Shown here: piece after piece, positions 17,353 to 25,713 of the stretch
Numbering within the stretch: the first letter of the stretch is position 1
Layout: each line of letters begins with the position of its first letter
Source of the DNA: Asticcacaulis tiandongensis
GTDB lineage: Bacteria; Pseudomonadota; Alphaproteobacteria; Caulobacterales; Caulobacteraceae
DNA length: 64,000 nucleotides
Assembly (NCBI RefSeq): GCF_006475605.1
Contig: NZ_SSBC01000021.1
Coordinates: forward strand, 62,001 to 126,000
Reading direction: 5' to 3'
The notes under the pieces: generated by a model
The model's database searches: none
Told to the model about the DNA's origin: nothing
Seen by the model: only the letters and a program-made list of their open reading frames with translations
Position numbers and translations under genes: made by a program

Positions 17353-19452
17353 TTACCTTGTAAAAGAAGCCGCATGACCGGCATCGACATTGAGAATATT
17401 GCCCGTTGATTTGGCCGAAACGTCACTGACCAGAAAGGCCACCGCCTCAGCGACATCCTGCGGAAAAACCTCACGTTTCAGCAAACTGCGCTGCTGATAG
17501 AAGGCCTCAAGCTTCTCAGGCGCCAGCCCGTAGGCCCCTGCCCGCTCAGCCCGCCATTGTCCGTCCCATATGTGGGAATCGCGCAACACTGCATCGGGGT
17601 TGACGACATTGACGCGGATGCCGTGCGGCGCCCCTTCGACCGCCAGACAGCGCGCCAGATGCAGTTGCGCCGCCTTGGCGGCATTATAGGCCGCTGATCC
17701 CGCCGATGGCGACAGGGCATTCTTGGAGACAATAAACACCATCGCCCCGCCGCGGGCTTTCATGGCCTTAAAGGCTTCGCGCGCCCCCAGAAAATAGCCC
17801 TGAGTCAGACCGGTAAAATCGCTCTGCCACTGCGCCAGCGAAATATCTTCTATGGCCGCCGCCGCCGCATGACCGGCATTGTTGACGAAGATATCTACCC
17901 CGCCATAGTCAAACGCGACCTGCCCATAGGCCGCCGCCACTGCCGCCTCATCCGCCGCATCAGACAACAGCCCCCGCACCCGATCTTCGCCATGGGCCGC
18001 CACCAGCGCCTGACACACCGCCTCAAGCCGCACCGCCTCGATGTCGGTAATGACGACATTGGCCCCGTCACGCAACAAACGCTCGGCCACGGCACGGCCT
18101 ATGCCCCCGGCCCCGCCGGTAATCAGGGCCACCTTGCCCGCCAGCGGTTTCGGGAGCGGCTGGCGTTTCAGCTTGGCTTCCTCAAGCGCCCAGTATTCAA
18201 TGCGGAAGGCCTCGCGCTCATCTAATCCCTGATAGGTGCCGACGGCTTCGGCGCCGCGCATGACATGAATGGCATGGCTATAATATTCCGCCGCCAGCCG
18301 CGCCGCCGTTTTGTCGGCCGCAAAGCTGACCAGACCATAACCCGCCACCAGAATAATCACCGGATCGGCGTCACGCACCGGCGGGCTCTCGGGTTCAGCG
18401 TGGCGGTCATAATAGGCCCGATAGGCGGTGCGATAGGCCTCAAGCGCCGTGTGCAGACCGTCATCAGACAGATCATCCGGCGACAGGATGAGCGGCAGCC
18501 GCTTGGTGCGCAGAAAATGATCGGGACAGGCCGTGCCCATGGCCGCCAGCCGCGCCATATCCGCCGCGCAGACAAATTGCAGCACCTCAGGGCTATCGAC
18601 GACGTGAGCAATCTTGGGCGCGACGTCACGGGCCATCAGTGCCCGTAGCCGTGGGTTCAGTTCAGCAAAAAACGCCTGACGCTCAGCGATATTCGCCGCT
18701 TCGGTCAGAGGCCCGCCAAAAGACGGTGTCCCCACACCCGTATTATTCAGATAGTCCGCCGCCTGAGAGATCAGCGAAAGCGTATTGTCATAGCAGTCTT
18801 TTGACGTCTCGCCCCAGCTAAACAGGCCATGCCCCTCAAGGACGATGCCACGCAAATGAGGCTTTTGCGCCACCATTGCCTCTAGCTTCAGCCCCAGATC
18901 AAAGCCCGGCCTTTGCCAACCCAGCCAGCCGACCGTATCACCATAGATGGCCTTTGTGAGCGCCTCGGACTGCGCCGTCGTGGCAATGGCTAAAACCGCA
19001 TCGGGATGCACATGATCGACATGCTTAAACGGTAAAAAGGCATGGAGCGGCGTATCGATGCTGGCGGCGCGGCCATTCAGCCCAAAGGTACAATGCGGCA
19101 GGAAATCCACCATCTCATCTTCGGCCTCAAGGCCACGATACCGGGGTTTTAGCGCTACCAATTTTGACAAATAAAGACTGGCAAATCCATCAAGCCGCAT
19201 CGACCCCAGATCACCGCCTGACCCCTTGACCCACAAGACCTCAACCGCTTCACCGGTCAGGGGATCGGCTTCCATAATCTTGGCCGAGGTATTGCCGCCG
19301 CCAAAGTTGGTAATCGATAAATCCGCCCCCAGCAGATTGGAACGATAGAGTAATGCCTCAGGCTCAGTCATTTCGCCTGTATGCTGCCATTGTGAGCGCA
19401 ACACGGCGAACGGGGCCTTGGAGACAAAGGTGTCCGAAGATAGAGGCTTCAT
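17353..19452 (-). CDS. rhaEW: Bifunctional rhamnulose-1-phosphate aldolase / short-chain dehydrogenase
   Basis: Fusion enzyme of 699 residues (YuxG/RhaEW type). The N-terminal part (about 25-400) is a class II aldolase/adducin domain, with SITNFGGGNTSAKI and the metal-binding HVDHVHPDAVLA. It should split L-rhamnulose-1-phosphate into DHAP and L-lactaldehyde. The C-terminal part (about 435-695) is a short-chain dehydrogenase with the Rossmann motif TGGAGGIGRAVAERL, the NNAGHAAAAAIED block and YNAAKAAQ (YxxxK). It is expected to act on lactaldehyde. Full length and intact motifs suggest both activities. It is the first gene of the minus-strand catabolic unit, divergent from rhaB across 166 bp. 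Confidence 0.94.
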   Translation of the reverse strand: MKPLSSDTFVSKAPFAVLRSQWQHTGEMTEPEALLYRSNLLGADLSITNFGGGNTSAKIMEADPLTGEAVEVLWVKGSGGDLGSMRLDGFASLYLSKLVALKPRYRGLEAEDEMVDFLPHCTFGLNGRAASIDTPLHAFLPFKHVDHVHPDAVLAIATTAQSEALTKAIYGDTVGWLGWQRPGFDLGLKLEAMVAQKPHLRGIVLEGHGLFSWGETSKDCYDNTLSLISQAADYLNNTGVGTPSFGGPLTEAANIAERQAFFAELNPRLRALMARDVAPKIAHVVDSPEVLQFVCAADMARLAAMGTACPDHFLRTKRLPLILSPDDLSDDGLHTALEAYRTAYRAYYDRHAEPESPPVRDADPVIILVAGYGLVSFAADKTAARLAAEYYSHAIHVMRGAEAVGTYQGLDEREAFRIEYWALEEAKLKRQPLPKPLAGKVALITGGAGGIGRAVAERLLRDGANVVITDIEAVRLEAVCQALVAAHGEDRVRGLLSDAADEAAVAAAYGQVAFDYGGVDIFVNNAGHAAAAAIEDISLAQWQSDFTGLTQGYFLGAREAFKAMKARGGAMVFIVSKNALSPSAGSAAYNAAKAAQLHLARCLAVEGAPHGIRVNVVNPDAVLRDSHIWDGQWRAERAGAYGLAPEKLEAFYQQRSLLKREVFPQDVAEAVAFLVSDVSAKSTGNILNVDAGHAASFTR

Positions 19453-19541
19453 AATGCCTGCCTGTAGAAAACATGATTATTGTTGCCGCTCATTGTAAAA
19501 TCCGGCGGTTTTTCTTATGTAGGGAAGCTAAAACGAAAATG

Positions 19542-19590
19542 AAAAAAACTCAATCTCGTTCGATCAAATTCAATCGATCAATTTTGAGTA
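19542..19590. promoter_or_regulatory. Candidate operator between rhaEW and rhaB
   Basis: The divergent region has a 14-bp-spaced direct repeat, CGATCAAATT and CGATCAATTT (from 19561 and 19575), with ATTCAATCGATCAAT across the centre. ATTCAATC matches the first eight bases of the 2193 site and the start of the 21127 site before the regulator gene. A preceding A-rich stretch (AAACGAAAATGAAAAAAACT) has a counterpart upstream of the regulator gene. It probably controls both divergent rhamnose units; the regulator is inferred to be the DeoR protein. Confidence 0.5.
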
Positions 19591-19618
19591 AATCTGCACA
19601 AAACTAGGGAATCACCGC

Positions 19619-21064
19619 GTGCCTATCACACCTGCCGTACCGGCGGCCTCAGCCGACACGCCGCTTGATACCTGTGTGGTTTTTGATGTCGGCAAGACCA
19701 ATACCAAGGCGAGCATCATAAACGCTGACGGCCAGATTCTTTATCGCGTTCAAACCGCGACGCCCTATCTGCATACCCGCCTCTATGCCGCTATGGATGT
19801 CGATACGCTGTTTGACTGGTTCATCGCCCAGCTGAAGATTCTGGGGACCAGCTACCCCATCGGGCGTATCATCAGCGTGGCGCATGGCGCGGCCTGTGCG
19901 CTTCTGGATGCCGACGGCAAGCTGGTGCAGCCGGTGCAGGATTATGAATCCAGCATCCCCCTGCCCTATCTCAATGCCTATCGTGACATAAGGCCGGACT
20001 TTGCCGAAACCCTGTCGCCGCTTTTGCCCAACGGGCTAAATCTGGGGGCGCAGATATTCTGGCACGCACGCCGCGACCCGAAGCTGTTCGAGAAGGTGCG
20101 CTACATCGTCCCCTATGCCCAGTACTGGACCTGGCGGCTAAGTGGCGTGCTTTGCTCCGAAGTCACCTCACTCGGCTGCCATACCGATCTGTGGAACCCC
20201 AATGCCGCCACCTTCTCAAGCCTCGCGCTCACCGAAGGCTGGGCCGAACGCTTCCCGCCTATGCGCAAGGCATGGGAAACCGCAGGCCATTTGCGTCCTG
20301 AGCTGGCCGCCATTACCGGACTTTCTGAAAAGACCTGCATCTGCGTCGGCCTGCACGATTCCAACGCCGCTCTGGCCCTGATCATTGCCCGCCACAGTGA
20401 CAAGACCGGCATCGATCTGCCGGTGATCCTGACAACCGGCACCTGGTACGTGGCCATGGCCCCCGGTGCCGAGACCCCGCCGCCGCCCGAAGACCTGAAT
20501 GCCGCCCGTGACTGCCTGATCAATATCGATGTGTTCGGCCATGCCGTGCCGTGCGCGCGTTTTATGGGCGGACGCGCACTTGATCTGATTACCAATGGCG
20601 CCCTCGATACAGACGTCAGCCTTGATACCGTGCGTGAAGTGATCCTCAGCGGGGCCATGGCCTTGCCGAGCTTTGTTGACGCCGGCGGCCCCTTCCCCGG
20701 ACGGCGCGGCGAAATTCGCGGTTTGCAATCCGACAGCCCCGAGACGCGCATGGCACTGGGCCTGATCTATGTCGCCCTGATTTCCACCGTGTCGCTTGAG
20801 ATGATCACCCCTTCGGATCGACCTTTGCTGATCGAAGGCCCGGCCGCGCATAATACGGCCTTCTGCACCCTTATGGCGGCGTTACGCTCTGGCGATGTCT
20901 TCTTTTGTGAGTCCTCAAGCGGCGTGACACGCGGCGCAGGTGCCATGGCCTTTCTGAATGACCATACCCCGCCGCCGCCTACCTATCACCGCGTTGAACC
21001 GCATCTGATCACAGAGATTTCGCAATATCGCGCAAACTGGCTGACGGCCCTGCAATCGCGATAA
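19619..21064 (+). CDS. rhaB: FGGY-family rhamnulokinase
   Basis: Cytoplasmic sugar kinase of 481 residues expected to phosphorylate L-rhamnulose at C1. The FGGY N-terminal ATPase segment VVFDVGKTNTKASIINADG is intact. The second domain has VGLHDSNAALA, ILTTGTWYVAM and the C-terminal SSSGVTRGAGAMAFL. Start is GTG at 19619, preceded by AGGGAA at a good distance. It belongs to the alternative rhamnulokinase group that accompanies RhaI and the fused aldolase. A fuculokinase-like activity cannot be excluded from sequence, but the neighbours argue for rhamnulose. The DeoR gene follows 147 bp downstream. Confidence 0.88.
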   Translation: MPITPAVPAASADTPLDTCVVFDVGKTNTKASIINADGQILYRVQTATPYLHTRLYAAMDVDTLFDWFIAQLKILGTSYPIGRIISVAHGAACALLDADGKLVQPVQDYESSIPLPYLNAYRDIRPDFAETLSPLLPNGLNLGAQIFWHARRDPKLFEKVRYIVPYAQYWTWRLSGVLCSEVTSLGCHTDLWNPNAATFSSLALTEGWAERFPPMRKAWETAGHLRPELAAITGLSEKTCICVGLHDSNAALALIIARHSDKTGIDLPVILTTGTWYVAMAPGAETPPPPEDLNAARDCLINIDVFGHAVPCARFMGGRALDLITNGALDTDVSLDTVREVILSGAMALPSFVDAGGPFPGRRGEIRGLQSDSPETRMALGLIYVALISTVSLEMITPSDRPLLIEGPAAHNTAFCTLMAALRSGDVFFCESSSGVTRGAGAMAFLNDHTPPPPTYHRVEPHLITEISQYRANWLTALQSR

Positions 21065-21126
21065 GTATTTCAATTTTCGGATTACCCGTAATTGCGGTTC
21101 ACAAACGAAAAAAACGTGCTTATATG

Positions 21127-21145
21127 ATTCAATCATAATCGATCA
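21127..21145. promoter_or_regulatory. Candidate autoregulatory operator upstream of the DeoR gene
   Basis: ATTCAATCATAATCGATCA lies 66 bp before the regulator start. It combines the ATTCAATC and CGATCA words seen in the rhaEW/rhaB divergent region. This suggests that the regulator controls its own gene. Inference from word sharing only. Confidence 0.4.
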
Positions 21146-21211
21146 CGGACGCATCATACAGGGGGTGCGGCCGATGTCTTTCAACCGTAAAAACAATAAA
21201 CGAGACTTGGT

Positions 21212-22060
21212 ATGCATCTTCAGGATCGCTGGAAGCTGATAATTGACGAACTCAACCACGACCGCGTAACATCGGTCGATGAACTGACCGAGCGTCTGGG
21301 GGTATCACCGGCAACCATACGCCGCGATCTGAACGAATTGCATGAACTGGGGCATCTGCTTCGCGTGCGCGGCGGGGCCATGCGCATCGAAGGTAAGCAT
21401 TTCTCAGGTAAACCCGCTGCCGATGACCGCCGCACGCAGGGCCTTCAGGGACAATCAAGCTTCCTCGACAGCTCGATTGTCAATGCCGCCGCCAAACACG
21501 CCATTGCCCGCACCGCCCTTGATTATCTTAAACCCGGCGCGTCAATGATCATTGATGGCGGGACGACGACCTTTACCATGGCCTCGCTGATGGCCAACGA
21601 ATCCTATCATGTTCTGACCACCTCTATCCCTATCCTGCAACGCCTGCTTGACCGCTCGAAGGTGCGCGTCACCCTGCCGGGCGGGGAGTTGTTCCGCGAG
21701 CAGCGGATCATCCTCAACCCTTACGAAGACGGCATGCTGCAAAACTTTTCAGCGGCGCGCATCTTCATTGGCTGTCAGGCCCTGACCAAGAACGGCCTGA
21801 TGCAGTCCGATACGCTTCTGGTTCAGTCCGAACGCCGCCTGATTGAACGTGCCGATCAGGTGATTGTGCTGGCGGATTCCTCCAAGATCGACGCACCTGC
21901 CTCGCTTTCGGTCTGCCCCTTGAGCATGATCGACGTGGTCATTACGGATGACGGCATCAGTCAGGCGGCTAAGGGCTGGCTTGAAGCGGCGGGCATTACC
22001 GTGCGGATCGCCTCTGTCGAAGCTGAGGACATCAAGGCCACCGAGGCATCAAAGCGCTAA
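21212..22060 (+). CDS. DeoR/GlpR-family regulator, probable rhamnose regulator
   Basis: Transcription factor of 282 residues. The N-terminal winged helix-turn-helix (about 5-58) shows the family signature VDELTERLGVSPATIRRDL. The C-terminal DeoRC sugar-phosphate sensor domain (about 85-260) shows MIIDGGTTTFTMASLM, TSIPILQRLLD, IFIGCQALTKNGLMQSD and VIVLADSSKID. About 35 residues between the domains form a linker. It lies directly after rhaB and is the only regulator in the rhamnose locus, so it likely represses these genes until a rhamnulose phosphate-type inducer appears. Target and inducer are inferred. Confidence 0.92.
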   Translation: MHLQDRWKLIIDELNHDRVTSVDELTERLGVSPATIRRDLNELHELGHLLRVRGGAMRIEGKHFSGKPAADDRRTQGLQGQSSFLDSSIVNAAAKHAIARTALDYLKPGASMIIDGGTTTFTMASLMANESYHVLTTSIPILQRLLDRSKVRVTLPGGELFREQRIILNPYEDGMLQNFSAARIFIGCQALTKNGLMQSDTLLVQSERRLIERADQVIVLADSSKIDAPASLSVCPLSMIDVVITDDGISQAAKGWLEAAGITVRIASVEAEDIKATEASKR

Positions 22061-22066
22061 GCGCAA

Positions 22067-22088
22067 GCCTCAGGTCACCGCCTGAGGC
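22067..22088. terminator. Hairpin between convergent deoR-type and alkA genes
   Basis: A perfect 8-bp stem pairs GCCTCAGG (22067-22074) with CCTGAGGC (22081-22088) around six bases. It overlaps the alkA stop codon. There is no strong T run on either side, so bidirectional terminator function is only likely. Confidence 0.45.
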
Positions 22089-22699
22089 AAACGCCACAGA
22101 TACCATGACGCCACCGTGCGATGGGGTGACCAGACTTGCCCGATCTCGCGCAACTGCGCCGGTTTCGGGCGATCAGACAGGCCTTTGAGACGCCGATAAC
22201 CTTCCTGCACGCCCATATCATCCACCGGCAATATATCCGGTCGCTCAAGCGTAAAGATCAGCAGCATCTCGACCGTCCAACGGCCGATCCCCCGTATCGT
22301 CGTCAGGCGCGCAATCAAATCGTCATCGCTTAAGGCCTGCGCTTCGCGGCGCGTCGGCACCAGCCCGCTCAAAGTGCCCTCGGCAATCAGCTTTATCGTG
22401 GCGATCTTGCGTGCCGAAAATCCACAGGCCCGTAAGGTGTCAAATTCCGTGGCAACAATATCTTCCGGCGTCGGAAACGGGCCATCGGGAGATAGCGCCT
22501 TCAGTCGCGCAATCAGCACATCACCGACACGCGTGGACAATTGCTGATAGGCAATGGCCCGCGTCAGGGCCTCAAACGGCTCGCGCGCCGCACGGATATC
22601 CAGACGACACGGGCCGACACGCTCAATCGCCTGCGCCCAGTCGGCATCCAGATTTCTGAGAAAATCCACCGCGTCAATATAGGGGTCTGAAACCGTCAT
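22070..22699 (-). CDS. alkA: DNA-3-methyladenine glycosylase II
   Basis: HhH-GPD base-excision repair glycosylase of 209 residues that removes alkylated purines. The fold signatures LTRAIAYQQLSTR, IRGIGRWTVEMLLIF (helix-hairpin-helix) and PDILPVDDMGVQEGYRRL with the catalytic Asp are all present. There is no Fe-S cluster Cys set. I place the start at 22699 (MTVSDPYIDAV), where AGGAGG lies 7 bp upstream. The open frame extends another 139 codons upstream, through the ada promoter and gene start, and that part is not protein-like. It is divergent from ada across 100 bp, a natural pairing for the alkylation response. Confidence 0.92.
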   Translation of the reverse strand: MTVSDPYIDAVDFLRNLDADWAQAIERVGPCRLDIRAAREPFEALTRAIAYQQLSTRVGDVLIARLKALSPDGPFPTPEDIVATEFDTLRACGFSARKIATIKLIAEGTLSGLVPTRREAQALSDDDLIARLTTIRGIGRWTVEMLLIFTLERPDILPVDDMGVQEGYRRLKGLSDRPKPAQLREIGQVWSPHRTVASWYLWRLPQAVT

Positions 22700-22799
22700 A
22701 AGCGCCTCCTGATCCGGTTTATAGAACATCTGAGTTATCAGGGCGCTCCGTTTCTGATCATGGATCAGGTGAAAAACGAATTTAAAAGCAAGGATCAGG

Positions 22800-23918
22800 A
22801 TGAGATCACCCCGCAACCGGACTATAGTGAATCTTATGAAGCCCAAACGCACGCTATCGGTGGCCCCTGACCTCGGCGATTCGCGCCTGAAGGCCGTTCT
22901 GTCAAAGGACGCGTCTGCCGACGGGTCGTTTATTTTTGCCGTTAAAACCACAGGCATATATTGCCGCCCGTCCTGTCCGGCCCGCCCGCCCAAGCCTGAG
23001 AATATCCGCTTTTTTGAAACCTCGTCTGAGGCACAGGCCGCAGGTTTCAGGGCCTGCAAACGCTGCCATCCCGATGCGGCCTCACCTGACCTCCGCATAG
23101 CCACGCTTATAACCAAGGCCTGCCGCCTGATTGAAACAGCAGAGACGCCGCCCGACCTGAACCGGCTGGCGGCTGAGGCGGGCCTGAGCGCTTCGCATTT
23201 CCACCGTCAGTTCAAGGCCGCCTGCGGCCTGACACCCAAAGCCTATGCCGACGCCCATCGCGCAAACAGAATGCGTCAGGTGCTGTCTAACCCTGACATC
23301 ACAGTGACAGACGCTGTCTATGACGCCGGTTATGCGGCCAGCAGCCGCTTTTATGCGGTAACCAATGAGGTATTAGGCATGACGCCCACAACCTATAAAC
23401 AAGGCGGCACGGACACGGACATCCATTTCGCTGTCGGGGAATGTTCTTTGGGGGCGATACTGATCGCCTGCAGCCCCAAAGGTATCTGCGCCATCACACT
23501 CGGCGACAGCCCTGAGCCACTTATCCATGATCTTCAGGATCGCTTCCCCAGAGCCAATCTGATCGGCGACGACGCAGGCTATGAGCAATGGATTGCGACG
23601 GTCATAGGCTTTGTCGATGCCCCGCATATCGGCCTCAACCTGCCGCTCGATATTCGCGGCACCGCTTTTCAGCAGCGGGTCTGGCAGGCGCTGCGGGATA
23701 TTCCGGCAGGCACAACCGCCAGCTATAGCGACATCGCCCGCAGCCTGGGCACCCCCAAGGCAGTGCGCGCCGTGGCCCGCGCCTGCGCCGCCAATGCGCT
23801 GGCGGTGGTAATCCCTTGCCACCGCGTCGTGCGTACGGACGGCAGCTTATCCGGCTATCGCTGGGGTGTGGAACGCAAGCGGCAACTGCTGCTGACTGAG
23901 GCTAAGACCGGTCGTTGA
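22800..23918 (+). CDS. ada: Ada: methylated-DNA sensor, activator and O6-methylguanine methyltransferase
   Basis: Protein of 372 residues with the full Ada architecture. The N-terminal Zn/methylphosphotriester domain (about 30-100) has the four Cys in GIYCRPSCP and ACKRCHP. An AraC-type helix-turn-helix region (about 110-195) has LAAEAGLSASHFHRQFKAA. The C-terminal methyltransferase domain (about 205-370) has the suicidal Cys in VIPCHRVV. Such proteins repair O6-methylguanine and, once methylated, activate their own gene and alkA. An alternative start lies at 22836; I keep 22800 because AAGGA precedes it at 5 bp. AATT-N5-GCAA at 22779-22791 resembles half of an Ada box but overlaps the ribosome site, so it is doubtful. 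Confidence 0.93.
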   Translation: MRSPRNRTIVNLMKPKRTLSVAPDLGDSRLKAVLSKDASADGSFIFAVKTTGIYCRPSCPARPPKPENIRFFETSSEAQAAGFRACKRCHPDAASPDLRIATLITKACRLIETAETPPDLNRLAAEAGLSASHFHRQFKAACGLTPKAYADAHRANRMRQVLSNPDITVTDAVYDAGYAASSRFYAVTNEVLGMTPTTYKQGGTDTDIHFAVGECSLGAILIACSPKGICAITLGDSPEPLIHDLQDRFPRANLIGDDAGYEQWIATVIGFVDAPHIGLNLPLDIRGTAFQQRVWQALRDIPAGTTASYSDIARSLGTPKAVRAVARACAANALAVVIPCHRVVRTDGSLSGYRWGVERKRQLLLTEAKTGR

Positions 23919-24046
23919 AGCCGCCCGGGCCGTTTACGCGGCGGCGGCCCCATATCCCTATGGATTTTTTATACGCCTCAAAGGCTTGTAACATTTTCAG
24001 GTAGTGTTAAGCCTGACAGCACCGCCAGGCACCATGGGGATACACA

Positions 24047-24922
24047 GTGACAACGACGCAACAGAACAAGACGCTCTACAGCGCTATCGAAACCGATCAG
24101 GCGAACATCCTCACCGAATGGATCGCCGAGCAGAAAAAAATGATGAGCCAGTACGGGCAAGCCAAAGAGCAGGAACTGACCCAACAGTGCCAGACCTTCC
24201 TGCAGCATTTCCTTGCGGCAATCCGTGAAGGCAATCTCGACAACATGCAGTCGCCGGAATGGCGCGCCACCTATGCCGTGCTTGAGGATGTCGCCACAAT
24301 ACGCGGCGAAATGGGGCTGTCACCTTCAGAAACAGCGACCTTTGTCTTCTCGTTCAAACGTCCCCTGTTTGCCTCGCTGGCCCGTATGGCCGATGGCAAT
24401 GCCGAGGCGCTGGCGGCTGCGGTCTGGGAAGCGACCACCTTGCTTGATCGCCTCGGACTTTATACGACCGAAGTCTATACGAAGATCCGTGAAGGCGTCA
24501 TCGCCCGCCAGCAGGAAGACATGCTGGAACTATCCACGCCTGTGGTCACGCTGGCGCCCGGCATTCTGGCCCTGCCCCTGATCGGCACGCTTGACAGTGC
24601 GCGGACACAGGTGGTCATGGAGACCCTGCTCCAGACGATTATGGAGACCGGATCGACCATCGCCATCATTGATATTACCGGCGTGCCGACGGTTGATACG
24701 CTTGTGGCACAGCATCTGCTCAAGACGGTGACCGCAGCACGGCTGATGGGAGCGGATTGCATCATCAGCGGCATTCGCCCGCAGATCGCTCAGACCATTG
24801 TCCATCTGGGGGTCGAGCTGGGCGATATAGCCACCAAGGCCACACTGGCCGGTGCCTTCAAGCTGGCGCTTGACCGAAGCGGTCTCAGCATCGTCAAAAC
24901 CAAGCCAGCATTGCAGATCTAA
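24047..24922 (+). CDS. rsbR: RsbR-type stressosome sensor protein
   Basis: Cytoplasmic protein of 291 residues with GTG start (GGGGA upstream). The N-terminal 150 residues are helical and should be the sensory part (RsbR non-haem-globin-like). The C-terminal STAS domain (about 165-280) has IIDITGVPTVDT and GIRPQIAQTIVHLG. In RsbR paralogues these two segments hold the Thr residues phosphorylated by RsbT. RsbR and RsbS form the large stressosome that holds RsbT until stress. It starts the operon: rsbS follows 10 bp after its stop. What it senses is not visible. Confidence 0.9.
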   Translation: MTTTQQNKTLYSAIETDQANILTEWIAEQKKMMSQYGQAKEQELTQQCQTFLQHFLAAIREGNLDNMQSPEWRATYAVLEDVATIRGEMGLSPSETATFVFSFKRPLFASLARMADGNAEALAAAVWEATTLLDRLGLYTTEVYTKIREGVIARQQEDMLELSTPVVTLAPGILALPLIGTLDSARTQVVMETLLQTIMETGSTIAIIDITGVPTVDTLVAQHLLKTVTAARLMGADCIISGIRPQIAQTIVHLGVELGDIATKATLAGAFKLALDRSGLSIVKTKPALQI

Positions 24923-24932
24923 GGGCGCGCAC

Positions 24933-25328
24933 ATGGAACGTATTCCCATTTTGCGCATGGGGGACTATCTCCTTGTCACCATCCAGGTGGACATGCACGA
25001 CCGGCTGGCGATGGCCTTACAGGATGACCTGACCGCACGCATCGCAAAAACCGGTGCTCAGGGTGTGCTGATCGATATTTCCTCCCTTGAGATTGTCGAT
25101 TCTTTCATTGGTCGGATTATCTCCAATATTTCCGGCATGTCACGCATACTGGACGCCCACACGGTCATCGTTGGCATGCAACCCGCCGTCGCTATTACGC
25201 TGGTTGAGCTGGGCCTCACCCTGCCCGGCGTCCTGACCGCCCTTGATGTCGAAAAAGGCATGGCCCTGCTCAGACGCCTTGTCGACGTCCCCGAAGAAGG
25301 GGATGACGAAGACAATGCGGAATTCTGA
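24933..25328 (+). CDS. rsbS: RsbS-type STAS scaffold protein
   Basis: Single STAS-domain protein of 131 residues, the core scaffold of the stressosome. It contains LIDISSLEIVDSFIGRII, in which Ser57 corresponds to the site RsbT phosphorylates in RsbS. GMQPAVAITLVELG forms the second STAS motif. I start it at 24933 (MERIPILRMGDY); the open frame upstream is rsbR in another frame. A short acidic tail (PEEGDDEDNAEF) ends the protein. It overlaps rsbT by 14 bp, which indicates translational coupling and a fixed stoichiometry. Confidence 0.92.
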   Translation: MERIPILRMGDYLLVTIQVDMHDRLAMALQDDLTARIAKTGAQGVLIDISSLEIVDSFIGRIISNISGMSRILDAHTVIVGMQPAVAITLVELGLTLPGVLTALDVEKGMALLRRLVDVPEEGDDEDNAEF

Positions 25329-25713
25329 AACCCTTCCGTTGACGAATGAATCCGATATTATTTTTGCCCGCCGTGAAGTGCGCTCACGCGGATCGGAAAT
25401 CGGTCTCAGTCTGGTAGATGTCACCAAGCTGGTGACGGCCTGCAGCGAGCTGGCACGCAATACGGTGGTTTATGGCGGCGGCGGGACGGTGACCATAGAG
25501 CCGCTGTCCAACGGTGTGCGCAAAGGCTTGCGCCTGATTTTTGAAGATCAGGGGCCGGGCATTGCCGACCTCAATCTGGCGCTGACCGACGGTTACACCA
25601 GTGGCTCTGGCATGGGCCTTGGCCTGAGCGGTGCCCGACGCCTGTGCAACGAATTTGAAATTGTCTCCGTTGTAGGTCAGGGCACTAAGGTCACGGTGGC
25701 GAAATGGAAGTAA
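25315..25713 (+). CDS. rsbT: RsbT-type serine/threonine kinase (GHKL ATPase)
   Basis: Protein of about 132 residues that should phosphorylate RsbR and RsbS and then leave the complex to activate a partner. ATP-site motifs are intact: ELARNTVVYGGGG (N box), DQGPGIADL (G1) and GSGMGLGLSGARRL (G2). I use ATG 25315 (MRNSETLPLTN). An in-frame ATG at 25303 is close behind GAAGGGG and is also possible. It overlaps rsbS at its start and the phosphatase gene at its end (10 bp), so the operon is tightly packed. Confidence 0.92.
   Translation: MRNSETLPLTNESDIIFARREVRSRGSEIGLSLVDVTKLVTACSELARNTVVYGGGGTVTIEPLSNGVRKGLRLIFEDQGPGIADLNLALTDGYTSGSGMGLGLSGARRLCNEFEIVSVVGQGTKVTVAKWK

Noticed and set aside
22779-22791. 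Ada box (AATT-N5-GCAA) before ada
   Set aside because: One base short of the known N6 spacing and overlapping the ribosome site, so unlikely to act as an activator site.
22699-23116. N-terminal extension of alkA by 139 codons
   Set aside because: The extension is antisense to the ada promoter and gene start, is not protein-like, and the internal ATG at 22699 has an AGGAGG site.
24012-24046. ATG in the leader of rsbR as an alternative start
   Set aside because: It is not in the rsbR frame; the GTG at 24047 with GGGGA upstream fits better.
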